A DNA stretch of 64,000 nucleotides from Eubacterium sp. TM05-53 (GCF_003436425.1 NZ_QSPK01000004.1:1-64000), one strand, 5' to 3'. Counted from the stretch's first letter, positions 34,353 to 45,751 are shown. The notes: generated by a model not told the origin, from the sequence alone. A program made the numbers and translations.

Positions 34353-35584
34353 AATGTGATTTCAACCACTGTGTCAATTGGATCTGGACACTGGTGTGAA
34401 TTGGAATCAATATTGATAAATGTATAGTCTGGAAAACTTTCTGCATTCCAAGGCGTTTGAATTTTGATTTCTGAATGATCAGACAATCTTCTTATGCTTT
34501 GGATTTTTTCTTTTTTGATTTTAACAGGTATATCAAAAATGCTCTCATCTAAAATATGCGCATAGATTTTATTCCCTTTTTGTGTATATCTTCCCCATTC
34601 GGGTTTTTCTAATTCACATTTTGTGCATCCATAAATAGAATCTTCATTTAGTTTCATCCATTCCCTGATTTCATTCAATACTTGGATAGATTCTTTAGAA
34701 AATTGTCCTCTAGCATTCGGTCCTACATTTAAAATCATGTTTCCACCCTTGGATACACACTCAACTAGAGTACGGATGATTAGCTTAGCGGATTTATAGT
34801 TGGTGTCCTTGACACAATATCCCCAATGTTCATTCATGGTGATACAAGCTTCCCAAGGAACAGGTAAACCTTGTGGTGGAATCATTTGTTCAGGCGAAGT
34901 GAAATCACCAGCTGTAAAACTAGGATGTGCATCCATAATAGTTCCTGGATGTACACCATCTCCTTCTAGACGATTGTCGATGATCATATCTGGTTGGTAA
35001 GTTCGTGCCATCGCTACGATTTTGTTGGCGTTCCAAACATCTTTTGTCATGTTGTCATAAGAAAAGTCAAACCACATGATATCCAACTTTCCATAGTTTG
35101 TAAGTAATTCTTTGATTTGAGTATGCATATAATTCAAATAGTTTGAAAAACAAATCGGTTTATCGTATTCTGGGTTGTTTCTTTCAGGATGATGCTTATC
35201 ATTGTAGTGAGGATAGTCAGGATGATGCCAATCAAGCAGGGAATAATATAGACCGACTTTTAATCCTTCTTCTCTAAATGCATCTAAAAATTCTCTGACA
35301 TAATCATGATTTGCCTTCCAATCTGTAGTCTTTGTATCAAACATACAATATCCATCGTGGTGTTTGGCAGTCATTACGGCATATTTCATGCCGGCTGATT
35401 TGGCAAGTTTAGCCCATTGATGAGGGTCAAATAAATCAGGATCAAATTCATTCGCAAAAGGAATATAATCTTCCTCTTTCATTTCTTCGTTGCTTCTGAC
35501 CCATTCGCCTCGTGCTGGAATGGAATAGATTCCCCAATGAATAAAAAGTCCAAATCTAGATTGTTGAAACTGTGTAATATTCAT
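34343..35584 (-). CDS. alpha-L-fucosidase, glycoside hydrolase family 29
   Basis: Catalytic-domain signatures are [51 protein letters not shown] and the nucleophile Asp173 in [10 protein letters not shown]. The later segment [16 protein letters not shown] is also typical. There is no signal peptide, so it probably acts in the cytoplasm on imported oligosaccharides. AAAGGAG five bases before ATG 35584 sets the start; the longer frame would overlap the SRAP gene. It converges with the surface glycosylation operon. At 413 residues it is a compact GH29. Confidence 0.9.
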   Translation of the reverse strand: MNITQFQQSRFGLFIHWGIYSIPARGEWVRSNEEMKEEDYIPFANEFDPDLFDPHQWAKLAKSAGMKYAVMTAKHHDGYCMFDTKTTDWKANHDYVREFLDAFREEGLKVGLYYSLLDWHHPDYPHYNDKHHPERNNPEYDKPICFSNYLNYMHTQIKELLTNYGKLDIMWFDFSYDNMTKDVWNANKIVAMARTYQPDMIIDNRLEGDGVHPGTIMDAHPSFTAGDFTSPEQMIPPQGLPVPWEACITMNEHWGYCVKDTNYKSAKLIIRTLVECVSKGGNMILNVGPNARGQFSKESIQVLNEIREWMKLNEDSIYGCTKCELEKPEWGRYTQKGNKIYAHILDESIFDIPVKIKKEKIQSIRRLSDHSEIKIQTPWNAESFPDYTFINIDSNSHQCPDPIDTVVEITLRD

Positions 35585-35594
35585 ACTATCTCCT

Positions 35595-36086
35595 TTAGAA
35601 AAGTGGTTCTTGTAGCTGCTTTCTTTGAAGTGCAATGCCTGGCTTCGACAAGATTTCCTTAGTTTTAGAAATATCCTTTAACCAAGGATCTATATCTTCT
35701 TTTTCAAGTATCACTGGCATTCTAGAATGCACAGGCTTTACATATGTATTCGCATTTGTAGTAATAATGACAAGATGATCATCAATAAGAATACCCGCAA
35801 AATAGAGAATATGGTCACAATAAAACTCTACTTTATTTTTACCGGCATCCCATTCATAGAAGCTTCCTGCAGGAACGATACAATGCATGGAATCTTTAAA
35901 TAAAGGCTTTTCAAGAAGTGTTTCTTGTCTAGCATTTAAAATTAAATTGTTGGTTTTATACCCAAATGGCACCATTTTCTTTTGGTTTCGAGTAAGTACA
36001 AGACATTTGTCACTTGGATGAATGTCTTTTTCTTCTAAACCAAAGGTTTTGGCTACTTTGGGAGTATATCGAAAGCTTGTACACAT
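35595..36086 (-). CDS. short SRAP-domain protein (YedK/HMCES-like)
   Basis: SRAP proteins form a thiazolidine crosslink with abasic sites in single-stranded DNA through Cys2. Here the protein starts MCTSFRY, and the other family residues are present: LNARQETL (Asn, Glu), [10 protein letters not shown] (Glu) and VHSRMPVIL (His). It is only 163 residues long, against about 220 for most bacterial members, lacking some loops rather than catalytic parts. It is directly upstream of the fucosidase gene with an 11-base gap, an unusual partner that may be accidental. Confidence 0.87.
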   Translation of the reverse strand: MCTSFRYTPKVAKTFGLEEKDIHPSDKCLVLTRNQKKMVPFGYKTNNLILNARQETLLEKPLFKDSMHCIVPAGSFYEWDAGKNKVEFYCDHILYFAGILIDDHLVIITTNANTYVKPVHSRMPVILEKEDIDPWLKDISKTKEILSKPGIALQRKQLQEPLF

Positions 36087-36362
36087 ACTTGGATTATATC
36101 ATAAGAAATTAAGCATGGTGAAACAGATATAGGTTTGATAGCAAGATATCTATAACGTCATCAAGAATTGCGATTTATTGATTATAAAGTCATATCCCCG
36201 ATATGCAACTTTTAATATGGGTCAGGTATCCTGTGATACGGTGAATTGTTCTTTTTTTTGACAGTAAATCTAGATTTATGCTTTATATAAAGTGAATTGG
36301 AGAAATTCAATGTTGTATGTAAAGAGAGGTTTCAATCTATATATTATCTATAATTTATATCT
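36087..36362. other. intergenic stretch before the repeat array
   Basis: No ORF of note. TTGACA at 36258-36263 with an AT-rich TTTATATAA about 18 bases later could be a promoter for the AAA_14 gene, whose transcript would then include the repeat array. Confidence 0.35.
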
Positions 36363-36512
36363 GAGGTCGGAAAAAGTGTTGACTTTGAATAGTTTTAGGT
36401 CGGAAAAAATGTATGATTATATAAAAATGAGGTCAGAAAAAGTGTAAAATATTATTGAATTAAGGCCCGAAAAAATGTAATATCTTTTTATAAAGAGGTC
36501 AGAAAAAATGTA
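36363..36512 (+). repeat. five-unit, 33-bp-period repeat array ending at an AAA_14 start codon
   Basis: The 18-base motif GAGGTCGGAAAAAGTGTA and close variants start at 36363, 36396, 36429, 36462 and 36495, exactly 33 bases apart. The 15 bases between motifs differ from unit to unit. Every unit contains AGG-type bases, then AAAAA, then GTG or ATG at the same offset. In the last unit this ATG (36508) is the start codon of the ATPase gene and GAGG is its ribosome-binding site. The array therefore looks like a tandemly repeated translation-start region or operator set. Confidence 0.85.
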
Positions 36513-37797
36513 TAGATTAGCAATTAAGAAACTTAAAGAATGGAAAAATAAAGAAGATCGTAAACCAATGATTTTAATGGGTGCAAGACAGGTAGGAAAA
36601 ACTTGGATCATGAAAGAATTTGGCAAAAACGAATATGCGAAAGTCGCATATATATCATTTTATAATAATGATAGAATGAATGATGTTTTTGATATGGATT
36701 TTGATGTCGATAGAATTATAATGAACTTGAACATAGAATCAGGTATTACTATTACACCTAATGACACTTTAATTATATTAGATGAAATTCAAAATGCACC
36801 TAAAGCATTGGAGTCTTTAAAATATTTTTGTGAGGATGCAAACGAATATCATGTTATTGCTGCTGGATCTTTATTAGGTGTTGCTGTACATGAAAATGTT
36901 TCGTTTCCAGTTGGAAAAGTAGATATGTTAGATTTATATCCGTTTAGTTTTAGAGAATTTTTACTTGCGATGGATGAAAAAAATCTAGTTATGGCATTGG
37001 ACTCAAAAGATTTTTCTATTATAGATAATTTTTCAGATAAGTTTTTATTCTGGTTAAAAAATTATTACTATATTGGTGGAATGCCTGCAGTCGTTGATTC
37101 GTTTCGTAGAAATAAAGATTATATTAAGGCCCGTCAAATACAAAAAGATATTTTAAGACAGTATGAGCAGGACTTTGGAAAACATGTAGATGCGAAAAAC
37201 TTGCCAAGAATTCGTATGGTATGGCAATCAATTCCAATTCAATTGGCAAAGGAGAATAAAAAATTTTTCTTTGGGCAAATAAAAAAAGGTGCAAGAAGCA
37301 GTGATTTTGAAATTGCGATACAATGGTTAATGGATAGTGGCTTAATATATAAAGTAAATCGCGTAAATGAACCGCACATGCCACTAAAAGCATATATAAA
37401 TATGAGCGCATATAAATTATTTATCTTAGATATTGGCTTGTTAGGTGCTCTTAGTGATTTACCTGCAAAAACAATACTAGAAAAAGATGAGATATTTGTT
37501 GAATTTAAAGGAGCGTTTACAGAACAATATGTTTTGCAACAACTGATTTGCGATACTCAATATACCCCATATTATTATGGTACAGATAAATCAACTTTTG
37601 AGCAGGATTTCATGATTCAAATGGAAGATAAAATTGTTCCAATTGAGGTTAAAGCAGAAGGGAATATTCGCTCGCAAAGTCTTAAGGTATATTGTGAAAA
37701 GTATCGTCCGAAAAAAGCTGTTCGTTTTTCCACGTTAAAATATATGGATCAAGGATGGATGGTTAATATTCCACTATATGCGGTATCAACACTATAA
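36508..37797 (+). CDS. AAA_14/DUF4143 ATPase, intact nuclease-like C-terminus
   Basis: The N-terminal P-loop ATPase has Walker A GARQVGKT (25-32) and Walker B LIILDEIQNAP. The C-terminal DUF4143 domain ends in a PD-(D/E)xK-like fold with Asp367 (EQDFMIQ) and IEVKA (Glu380, Lys382) in nuclease order. Function of this widespread family is not established; a role in DNA metabolism or defence is often guessed from the fold. The start codon lies inside the last unit of a 33-bp repeat array. It is the first of three such loci in this window, all on the plus strand. Confidence 0.88.
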   Translation: MYRLAIKKLKEWKNKEDRKPMILMGARQVGKTWIMKEFGKNEYAKVAYISFYNNDRMNDVFDMDFDVDRIIMNLNIESGITITPNDTLIILDEIQNAPKALESLKYFCEDANEYHVIAAGSLLGVAVHENVSFPVGKVDMLDLYPFSFREFLLAMDEKNLVMALDSKDFSIIDNFSDKFLFWLKNYYYIGGMPAVVDSFRRNKDYIKARQIQKDILRQYEQDFGKHVDAKNLPRIRMVWQSIPIQLAKENKKFFFGQIKKGARSSDFEIAIQWLMDSGLIYKVNRVNEPHMPLKAYINMSAYKLFILDIGLLGALSDLPAKTILEKDEIFVEFKGAFTEQYVLQQLICDTQYTPYYYGTDKSTFEQDFMIQMEDKIVPIEVKAEGNIRSQSLKVYCEKYRPKKAVRFSTLKYMDQGWMVNIPLYAVSTL

Positions 37798-37800
37798 TTT

Positions 37801-37831
37801 AAAAGGATGGAATTTTAATTTCCATCCTTTA
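37801..37831. terminator. bidirectional terminator between AAA_14 gene and atpC
   Basis: AAAGGATGGAA pairs with TTCCATCCTTT around a TTTTAA loop. It ends both the ATPase gene and the atp operon. Confidence 0.8.
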
Positions 37832-38239
37832 ATGTATTTGTTTATCTTTAAATTGTAAACGAGCTAAGGCTCTTGCCATACTGGCTTGTGACATATAATA
37901 TTCACGAATAGATTGTTTCTGGCGCATTCTTTCTTTGGCACGTTCTAATGATTCTTTGGCTCTTCTTGCATCCAATTCTTCTTGTGTTTCACATGTATCG
38001 ACCAAGACTTCAGCTTGGTTGTTTGAAAAGATCATGGATCCTAATCCACTAACAACTTCAATTTCAGAATGATCTTCTTTTCGGATTTTTAAAAGGCCAG
38101 GCGTTATCGCATAGATGGTTTTGGCATGGTGCGCAAGAAATTGTTTACTGCCATTTGGCGTATGTATCGTTAATACTTGGGCTTTACCGTTATAAAACAC
38201 GTGATCACTGGCCATGATTTTTAAATCAAAAAGTTCCAT
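37829..38239 (-). CDS. atpC: ATP synthase epsilon subunit
   Basis: Last gene of the atp operon. The N-terminal beta-sandwich (LFDLKIMASDHVFYNGKAQVL, TPNGSKQFLAHHAKTIYAITPG) and the C-terminal helical pair (LDARRAKESLERAKERMRQ) are typical. The subunit belongs to the central stalk and can brake ATP hydrolysis. Length 136 is normal. It starts two bases after the atpD stop. Confidence 0.93.
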   Translation of the reverse strand: MELFDLKIMASDHVFYNGKAQVLTIHTPNGSKQFLAHHAKTIYAITPGLLKIRKEDHSEIEVVSGLGSMIFSNNQAEVLVDTCETQEELDARRAKESLERAKERMRQKQSIREYYMSQASMARALARLQFKDKQIH

Positions 38240-38241
38240 AA

Positions 38242-40537
<2,296 letters not shown>

Positions 40538-40538
<1 letters not shown>

Positions 40539-42280
40539 TATTCTTGTCCTCTGTATTGTTTGGCTAATGTAATGATTCTTGTCTTTAAATTGTCATCCAG
40601 TTTTTTAGTTGTGTTGATCTCACGGCTGATTTCACTATGATTTTCATTAAACCAATCGAGTAATTTTGTTTCTTCTTTTTTGACTTGTTTTGAATCCAAA
40701 TCATCTAGAATTCCTGCATCTGCAACGACAAGTACAATAACCATGTCTGCATGTGACATAGGATGGTTTAATGGTTGCTTCAAAAGCTCCATAAGCACTT
40801 GTCCATGTTGAAGTTGTCGTTTTGTTGCATCGTCTAAATCTGAGGCAAATTGTGTAAACTCCTTCATTTCACGGTATTGTGCTAAGTTGATACGTAATGA
40901 ACCAGACGCTTTTTTCATGGCTTTGGTTTGAGCGGCTCCACCAACACGGCTAACAGACAATCCAACATTAACGGCAGGTCTTTGTCCTTCGAAGAATAAA
41001 TCACTTTCCAAGAAGATTTGTCCATCTGTAATTGAAATGACGTTGGTTGGAATATATGCACTTACATCTCCGTCTTGGGTTTCGATGATTGGAAGAGCTG
41101 TAATGGATCCTCCTGAATTTAATCTAGAAGAACGTTCTAGTAGTCTAGAATGTAAATAGAATACATCGCCTGGATAGGCTTCACGTCCTGGAGATCTTCC
41201 TAGTAGTAAAGAAATTGTACGGTAGGCGACGGCATGCTTGCTTAAATCATCATAGACAATCAGTACGTCCTTGTCTTGATGCATAAAATATTCAGCTAGA
41301 GAAGTCGCAGAATAAGGGGCGATATATTGTAGGCTGGCTGAATCGGCAGCTGTAGAGTTTACAATTACTGTATAGTCCATCGCATCATTTTTCTTTAATG
41401 TATTGACTAGGTTAGCAACAGTACTTGCTTTTTGGGCAATAGAGACATAAATACAGATACAATCTTTTCCTTTTTGATTTAAAATAGTATCTAATGCGAT
41501 TGAAGTTTTACCTGTTTGACGATCACCAATGATCAATTCACGCTGTCCTCTACCAATTGGAAACATAGAGTCAATGGATAGAATGCCTGTTTCCATAGGG
41601 GTTGTGACAGGTTTACGGTCAATAATGCTTGGGGCTGGTTCTTCAATAGGACGCATTTCAGTGGCTTCAATAGGGCCAAGACCATCAATTGGGTTTCCAA
41701 GTGGATCTACGACACGCCCTAAAAAATCTGCACTTACTGGCATACCAGCTTGTTTTTTTGTTCGAGATACTTTTGTACCTTGACCAATGGTACCTTCTGT
41801 ATCAAATAAAATAACACCAATGTTTTCGGTTGTGATATCAAGGACCATTCCTTTTGTGCCATTTTCAAATACAACAACTTCTCCATACATCGCATGATCC
41901 AGTCCAGAAATGGTTGCGATACCATCTCCAATTGTTTCGACATAGCCAACTTCATTTTCTTGGGAAGTGGCTTCAAATTGTTCGATTGCCTCTTTTAAGA
42001 TGGACATAAGTGTTCCATCCTTTTTCATTTGAATGGCTTTATCCCTGGCAGCTTGAATTTGTTCTTGAAGCTGCTGTTGACGAGAACGCGTAGACCAATC
42101 GTATTCATCGTTGTTTGCGCTTAGAATAAAGCCTCCACGTACACTTGGATCAATAGAGATATTTAGCGTTATGTTTTGGGCTTGGTATTTATTTTTAAGG
42201 AATGTCTTTATTTTTTCTTCTTGCGCTGCACTAGGCCTTGTTACACAGCGTAAGGTTGCATTTAAATTTTCATTGTTCAT
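40538..42280 (-). CDS. atpA: fused delta-C-terminal-domain/alpha subunit of ATP synthase
   Basis: From about residue 92 onward this is a normal alpha subunit: MSILKEAIEQF, VGYVETIGDGIATISGL, Walker A GDRQTGKTS, and SVSRVGGAAQTKAMK. In front is an extra segment of about 90 residues, so the total is 580 instead of about 500. Residues 6-78 (ATLRCVTRPSAAQEEKIKTF, then LNISIDPSVRGGFIL, then the DWSTRSRQQQLQEQI end) match the C-terminal domain of subunit delta, whose hallmark is VDPSLIGG. No atpH gene lies between atpF and atpA, which abut. The delta N-terminal helical bundle, which normally binds alpha N-termini, is absent from the operon. Confidence 0.88.
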
Positions 42281-42745
42281 TTATTTCATTTCCTTTAAAA
42301 AATCATCATATAGTTTTTCATCGCTCTTTGTGTTTGTGATTTTATCAGCCGCTTTATTGATTAAATCGGCAATTTCAGATTTAGCCTTTGCCTTTTCCTC
42401 ATTGGCAGCTTCAATCGTTTTGATACGTGCTTGTTCAATCATTTCATCAGATTTCTTGTTTGCATCCGCAATAATTTGTTCGTATTCAAGACTTGCTTTT
42501 TCTTTCGCATCCGCTAGCATACCATCACAAATTGTTTGCATATTCGCAAGCTTTTGATCTGCTTTATTTTTTGACTCAAGAGCTTCTTGTTTCTTTTGAT
42601 TTGCCAAGGCAAAATCCGATTCTATTTCTTGTTTTCTTTTTTCAAGAATGTCATGTACCGGCTGAAATAGAAAGTGTTTCATCAGTGCATATAAAATAAG
42701 TAGATTGATGATTGTCCAAAGAATATTGGAATCAATTCTTAACAT
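42281..42745 (-). CDS. atpF: ATP synthase b subunit
   Basis: Peripheral-stalk subunit of 154 residues. One N-terminal membrane helix (NILWTIINLLILYALMKHFLF) is followed by a long charged helix (about 28-140). The end, LINKAADKITNTKSDEKLYDDFLKEMK, is that of an ordinary b subunit and carries no delta fusion, which is known in mycobacteria. Its stop directly abuts the start of the fused atpA gene. Confidence 0.92.
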   Translation of the reverse strand: MLRIDSNILWTIINLLILYALMKHFLFQPVHDILEKRKQEIESDFALANQKKQEALESKNKADQKLANMQTICDGMLADAKEKASLEYEQIIADANKKSDEMIEQARIKTIEAANEEKAKAKSEIADLINKAADKITNTKSDEKLYDDFLKEMK

Positions 42746-42757
42746 AGATTATCCCAC

Positions 42758-42979
42758 CTATTTCACCATCAAGATGATTAAGATACCTAATACAAATCCG
42801 TAGATGGCTGTTGCTTCAGCTAAAGCGGCACCAATTAATAGAGTGCTACGAATTTTTCCGTGGGCTTCTGGTTGTTGGGCAATAGCTTTTACGGCACTGC
42901 TTGTCGCAAAACCAATACCTAATCCTCCACCAATAACGGCAAGTGCTGCCATTCCAACTCCGATTGCTGTTAAACTCAT
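42758..42979 (-). CDS. atpE: ATP synthase c subunit (proton type)
   Basis: Hairpin of two membrane helices, 73 residues, with the RQPE-type loop AIAQQPEAHGKI and the ion-binding Glu in LAEATAIYGFV. The sodium ligands of Ilyobacter-type rings are not all present: the helix-1 Gln is Ile in GLGIGFATSS, and the Ser after the Glu is Ala. The ring is therefore more likely proton-coupled. It lies between atpB and atpF in the normal order. Confidence 0.94.
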   Translation of the reverse strand: MSLTAIGVGMAALAVIGGGLGIGFATSSAVKAIAQQPEAHGKIRSTLLIGAALAEATAIYGFVLGILIILMVK

Positions 42980-42996
42980 TTTTATTTCCTCCTAAT

Positions 42997-43680
42997 TTAT
43001 TCTGTTTCTGTCGCTTCCGCGATAAATAGTGATGTTAAAAAGACAAATACATAAGCTTGAATGAATCCATCAAAGAAATCAAAGTACAAGCTAAATACAG
43101 TAGGTATAAAGACGGGAACGACCATTTTGATCATTTCCATGATGACGAATGCACCAATGACATTACCAAATAGACGCATACATAGAGATAAAGGACGTGT
43201 AAATACCTCGAGAATATTGATTGGTGTAACGACGGCAACGGGTTGCGTAAAACTTTTTATCCAACCCTTCATTCCTTTTGCTCGTATTCCGCTGATTTCG
43301 ATTAAGATAATACTCATAAGTGCTAATGCGATAGTGACATTCATATCTTTAGTTGGTGGCTTCATACCGAATATGCCAATGATGTTCGCAAGACCTATAT
43401 ATAATAGGATGGTCGAAATGTATTCACTATATTCTTTGGCATTTTCACCAAGCATAGATATTGTGAATTTGTCGAGCCATATGACGATGCTTTCGGCTAC
43501 AATTTGTTTTTTGCCTGGATTATGGACCTTAAGTCCTCGAGTTAACCAAGCAGAAAGTAAGACAAGTATAGCCATGACAACCCATGTGATGACAACAGAT
43601 TCACTAATCGCAAAGGGACCGATAGTAAACGCGGTGTCGACGTTTAACTGATCAAGTAGTTCTTGTGTGAACTCTTCCAT
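42997..43680 (-). CDS. atpB: ATP synthase a subunit
   Basis: Stator membrane subunit that forms the ion half-channels. The essential Arg is in LSLCMRLFGNVIGAFVIMEM. The protein has 227 residues and about five to six hydrophobic helices. I start at 43680, where AAGGAGG precedes the ATG; the longer frame adds an unlikely 36-residue non-membrane tail. It is the first gene of the operon (B, E, F, delta/A, G, D, C); atpI is absent. Confidence 0.93.
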   Translation of the reverse strand: MEEFTQELLDQLNVDTAFTIGPFAISESVVITWVVMAILVLLSAWLTRGLKVHNPGKKQIVAESIVIWLDKFTISMLGENAKEYSEYISTILLYIGLANIIGIFGMKPPTKDMNVTIALALMSIILIEISGIRAKGMKGWIKSFTQPVAVVTPINILEVFTRPLSLCMRLFGNVIGAFVIMEMIKMVVPVFIPTVFSLYFDFFDGFIQAYVFVFLTSLFIAEATETE

Positions 43681-43759
43681 AGCTCCTCCTTTCAAACAAA
43701 AAAAAACGATTGGAAATAATTCATGAATTAAGACACAATTCGCTTTTTTATAAGAATGT

Positions 43760-43788
43760 ATTTTAGTTCTCGAGTTTTCAGATTTCAA
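43760..43788 (-). promoter_or_regulatory. probable promoter of the atp operon
   Basis: On the minus strand TTGAAA (43788-43783) and TAAAAT (43765-43760) are 17 bases apart, giving a leader of about 70 bases before atpB. Confidence 0.6.
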
Positions 43789-43933
43789 GTGTTTTTATCA
43801 ATGTAAACGTTATCTGTTTTGTATGACAATGTTTTTATATGTTGTGTACATATGGTACATATGTCTGAATTACATAAGGTATTCAAATTTGTAAGAAAAG
43901 AAGTGGTATGGATAACTTTTTGGATATTTGATT

Positions 43934-43975
43934 TCATTGAACAAAATGGTCCAAACCGGAAAAAATATTCAATGA
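43934..43975 (+). repeat. 42-bp repeat, copy 1 (AAA_14 locus 2)
   Basis: Ends in an eight-base inverted repeat, TCATTGAA (43934-43941) and TTCAATGA (43968-43975). The interior contains GGTCCAAACCGGAAAAAATA. Identical to the copy at 44008. Confidence 0.85.
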
Positions 43976-44007
43976 ACATTGCGCGTAGGGTAATAAATGA
44001 TATAATT

Positions 44008-44049
44008 TCATTGAACAAAATGGTCCAAACCGGAAAAAATATTCAATGA
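44008..44049 (+). repeat. 42-bp repeat, copy 2, just before the AAA_14 gene
   Basis: Identical to copy 1 over its full length, 74 bases further on. Its last bases TGA run into GGTGAATT, the ribosome-binding region of the ATPase gene that starts at 44058. Confidence 0.85.
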
Positions 44050-44057
44050 GGTGAATT

Positions 44058-45311
44058 ATGGAAATTAAAAGAGATCAATATTTGAATGCTTTAAAAAATA
44101 GAATGCATAATGGAATGATTAAAGTGATTACGGGTATTCGTCGTGCTGGAAAAAGCTATATTTTATTTAATATATTTCAAAATCACTTATTGTCCATTGG
44201 GGTAAATCCGTCACAAATTATTACGATTGAATTTGATCGCTATGAAAACAGAAAGTATAGAAATCCTGATTTTGTATTGGAATATATTCATTCTTGTCTA
44301 AGAAAAGAAGAACAATATTATTTATTGATGGATGAAGTTCAATTATTGCCTGATTTTGAGGAGGTGTTAAATTCTTTATTACACTATCAAAATTTAGATA
44401 TCTATGTTACGGGTAGTAATTCAAAATTTTTGTCAAAGGATATAATCACACAGTTTCGAGGAAGAGGAGATGAAATTCATGTTTGGCCATTAACTTTTAA
44501 GGAGTTTATGCAGGTATATGATGGAGATGTATATAATGGATGGGCTGAATATGTTGTATATGGAGGACTTCCTTTAACTGTGAGTATGAAAACAGAGGAA
44601 CAAAAAGTTCAATATTTGACAAATTTGTTTAAAGAAACCTATTTGAAAGATATTATAGAACGATATCATATTGATAAAGTTCAAGAAATGGATGATTTAT
44701 TGAATATTTTAGCTTCATCTATAGGTTCTTTAACGAATCCACCTCGCATAGAAGCAACGTTTAAAAGTCTGATTCATTCAAATATTAGTATGAATACAAT
44801 TAGACAGTATATTGAGTATTTGGAGGATGCGTTCATTATTAATAAAGCTTATCGATATAATGTAAAAGGACGAAAGTATATAGGAACACCTTTAAAATAT
44901 TATTTTGAAGATGTGGGATTAAGAAATGCAAGATTGGGATTTAGACAAGTGGAACAAACGCATTTGATGGAAAATATCATATATAATGAATTGAAAAGTC
45001 GGGGGTATTCTGTAGATGTTGGAGTTGTTGAAAAACGAGAAGTGGATTCAAATGGAAAAGAAAAGAAAAAACAACTGGAAATAGATTTTATTGCGAACTT
45101 GGGAAGTAAACGCTACTATATACAATCTGCATATAATATGCCAACAGAAGAGAAAAGAAAACAGGAAAAGGCTTCTTTAATCAGTGTAAAGGATTCTTTT
45201 AAAAAAATAATTTTAGTAAAAGATGTTGTTAAGATTTCTAGAGATGAAGATGGCATAATGATGATGAATATATATGATTTCTTGTTGAATAAAGATAGTT
45301 TAGATTATTAA
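44058..45311 (+). CDS. AAA_14/DUF4143 ATPase with degenerate nuclease motif
   Basis: Walker A is GIRRAGKS (26-33) and Walker B YYLLMDEVQLLPDF. The central DUF4143 region has EYLEDAFIINKAYRYN and EDVGLRNARLGFRQ. In the C-terminal nuclease-like fold the first part is kept (LEIDFIAN), but where relatives have IEVK/IEIK this one has YYIQSAY, so the catalytic Glu and Lys are missing. Length 417. It sits between 42-bp repeats: two before the start, and a third that begins at the last base of its stop codon. The function is unknown. Confidence 0.87.
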   Translation: MEIKRDQYLNALKNRMHNGMIKVITGIRRAGKSYILFNIFQNHLLSIGVNPSQIITIEFDRYENRKYRNPDFVLEYIHSCLRKEEQYYLLMDEVQLLPDFEEVLNSLLHYQNLDIYVTGSNSKFLSKDIITQFRGRGDEIHVWPLTFKEFMQVYDGDVYNGWAEYVVYGGLPLTVSMKTEEQKVQYLTNLFKETYLKDIIERYHIDKVQEMDDLLNILASSIGSLTNPPRIEATFKSLIHSNISMNTIRQYIEYLEDAFIINKAYRYNVKGRKYIGTPLKYYFEDVGLRNARLGFRQVEQTHLMENIIYNELKSRGYSVDVGVVEKREVDSNGKEKKKQLEIDFIANLGSKRYYIQSAYNMPTEEKRKQEKASLISVKDSFKKIILVKDVVKISRDEDGIMMMNIYDFLLNKDSLDY

Positions 45312-45352
45312 TGTTGAACAAAATGGTCCAAACCGGAAAAAATATGCAATGA
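45311..45352 (+). repeat. 42-bp repeat, copy 3, directly after the AAA_14 gene
   Basis: The core TTGAACAAAATGGTCCAAAC and CGGAAAAAATAT is unchanged from copies 1 and 2. The outer ends have drifted (ATGTTGAA and TGCAATGA), so the inverted termini no longer pair perfectly. Confidence 0.8.
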
Positions 45353-45376
45353 AAAAAAGGAAGATCAATCTTCCTT

Positions 45377-45730
45377 TTAATGTTCTTTCGTATGATCAAA
45401 GGCCATGCCTAGAATGGTTTCAATATGTTCGTCATCTAATGAATAGTAAACTGTCTTTCCTTCTTTTCTAGATTTAATCAATTTAGAAAGGCGTAAAGCC
45501 TTTAATTGATGGGATACGGCAGATTTAGTCATATCGAGTACGTTGGCTAAATCGGATACGCACATTTCACTTTGTTGAAGGGATAATAAGAGTTGAAGAC
45601 GTGTACTATCTCCCATCACTTTAAAGAAATCAGATAGGTTCATAATCTCATCAAAGGCAGGCATGTTTTCTTTTACTTCTTGTACTAATTCTGTATTTTT
45701 AGGCTTACAGTCACAATGTGTACCAATCAT
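45377..45730 (-). CDS. ArsR/SmtB-family metal-sensing repressor (CadC/ZiaR-like)
   Basis: Winged-helix repressor of 117 residues. The helix-turn-helix is MCVSDLANVLDMTKSAVSHQ. Two metal sites are recognisable. One is an N-terminal His5-Cys6-Asp-Cys8 plus Cys57; the second helix cysteine of CadC is Ser59 here. The other is a complete alpha-5 zinc site, Asp-x-His-x10-His-xx-Glu, near the C-terminus. It should sense zinc, perhaps with cadmium or lead. ATG 45730 follows AAGGAG. It is divergent from the metallochaperone and P-type ATPase genes, and the same operator sequence occurs before itself and the ATPase. Confidence 0.9.
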   Translation of the reverse strand: MIGTHCDCKPKNTELVQEVKENMPAFDEIMNLSDFFKVMGDSTRLQLLLSLQQSEMCVSDLANVLDMTKSAVSHQLKALRLSKLIKSRKEGKTVYYSLDDEHIETILGMAFDHTKEH

Positions 45731-45751
45731 ATGTTCTCCTTTTTTCTTTAT

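Noticed and set aside
36363-36512. Repeats with unique spacers suggesting a mini CRISPR array
   Set aside because: Repeats are 18 bp with 15-bp spacers, too short for CRISPR. The last repeat contains a gene's RBS and start codon, and no cas genes are present.
43819-44049. A 76-codon plus-strand ORF overlapping the 42-bp repeats
   Set aside because: It lacks an RBS, and its sequence is just translation of the repeats in two frames.
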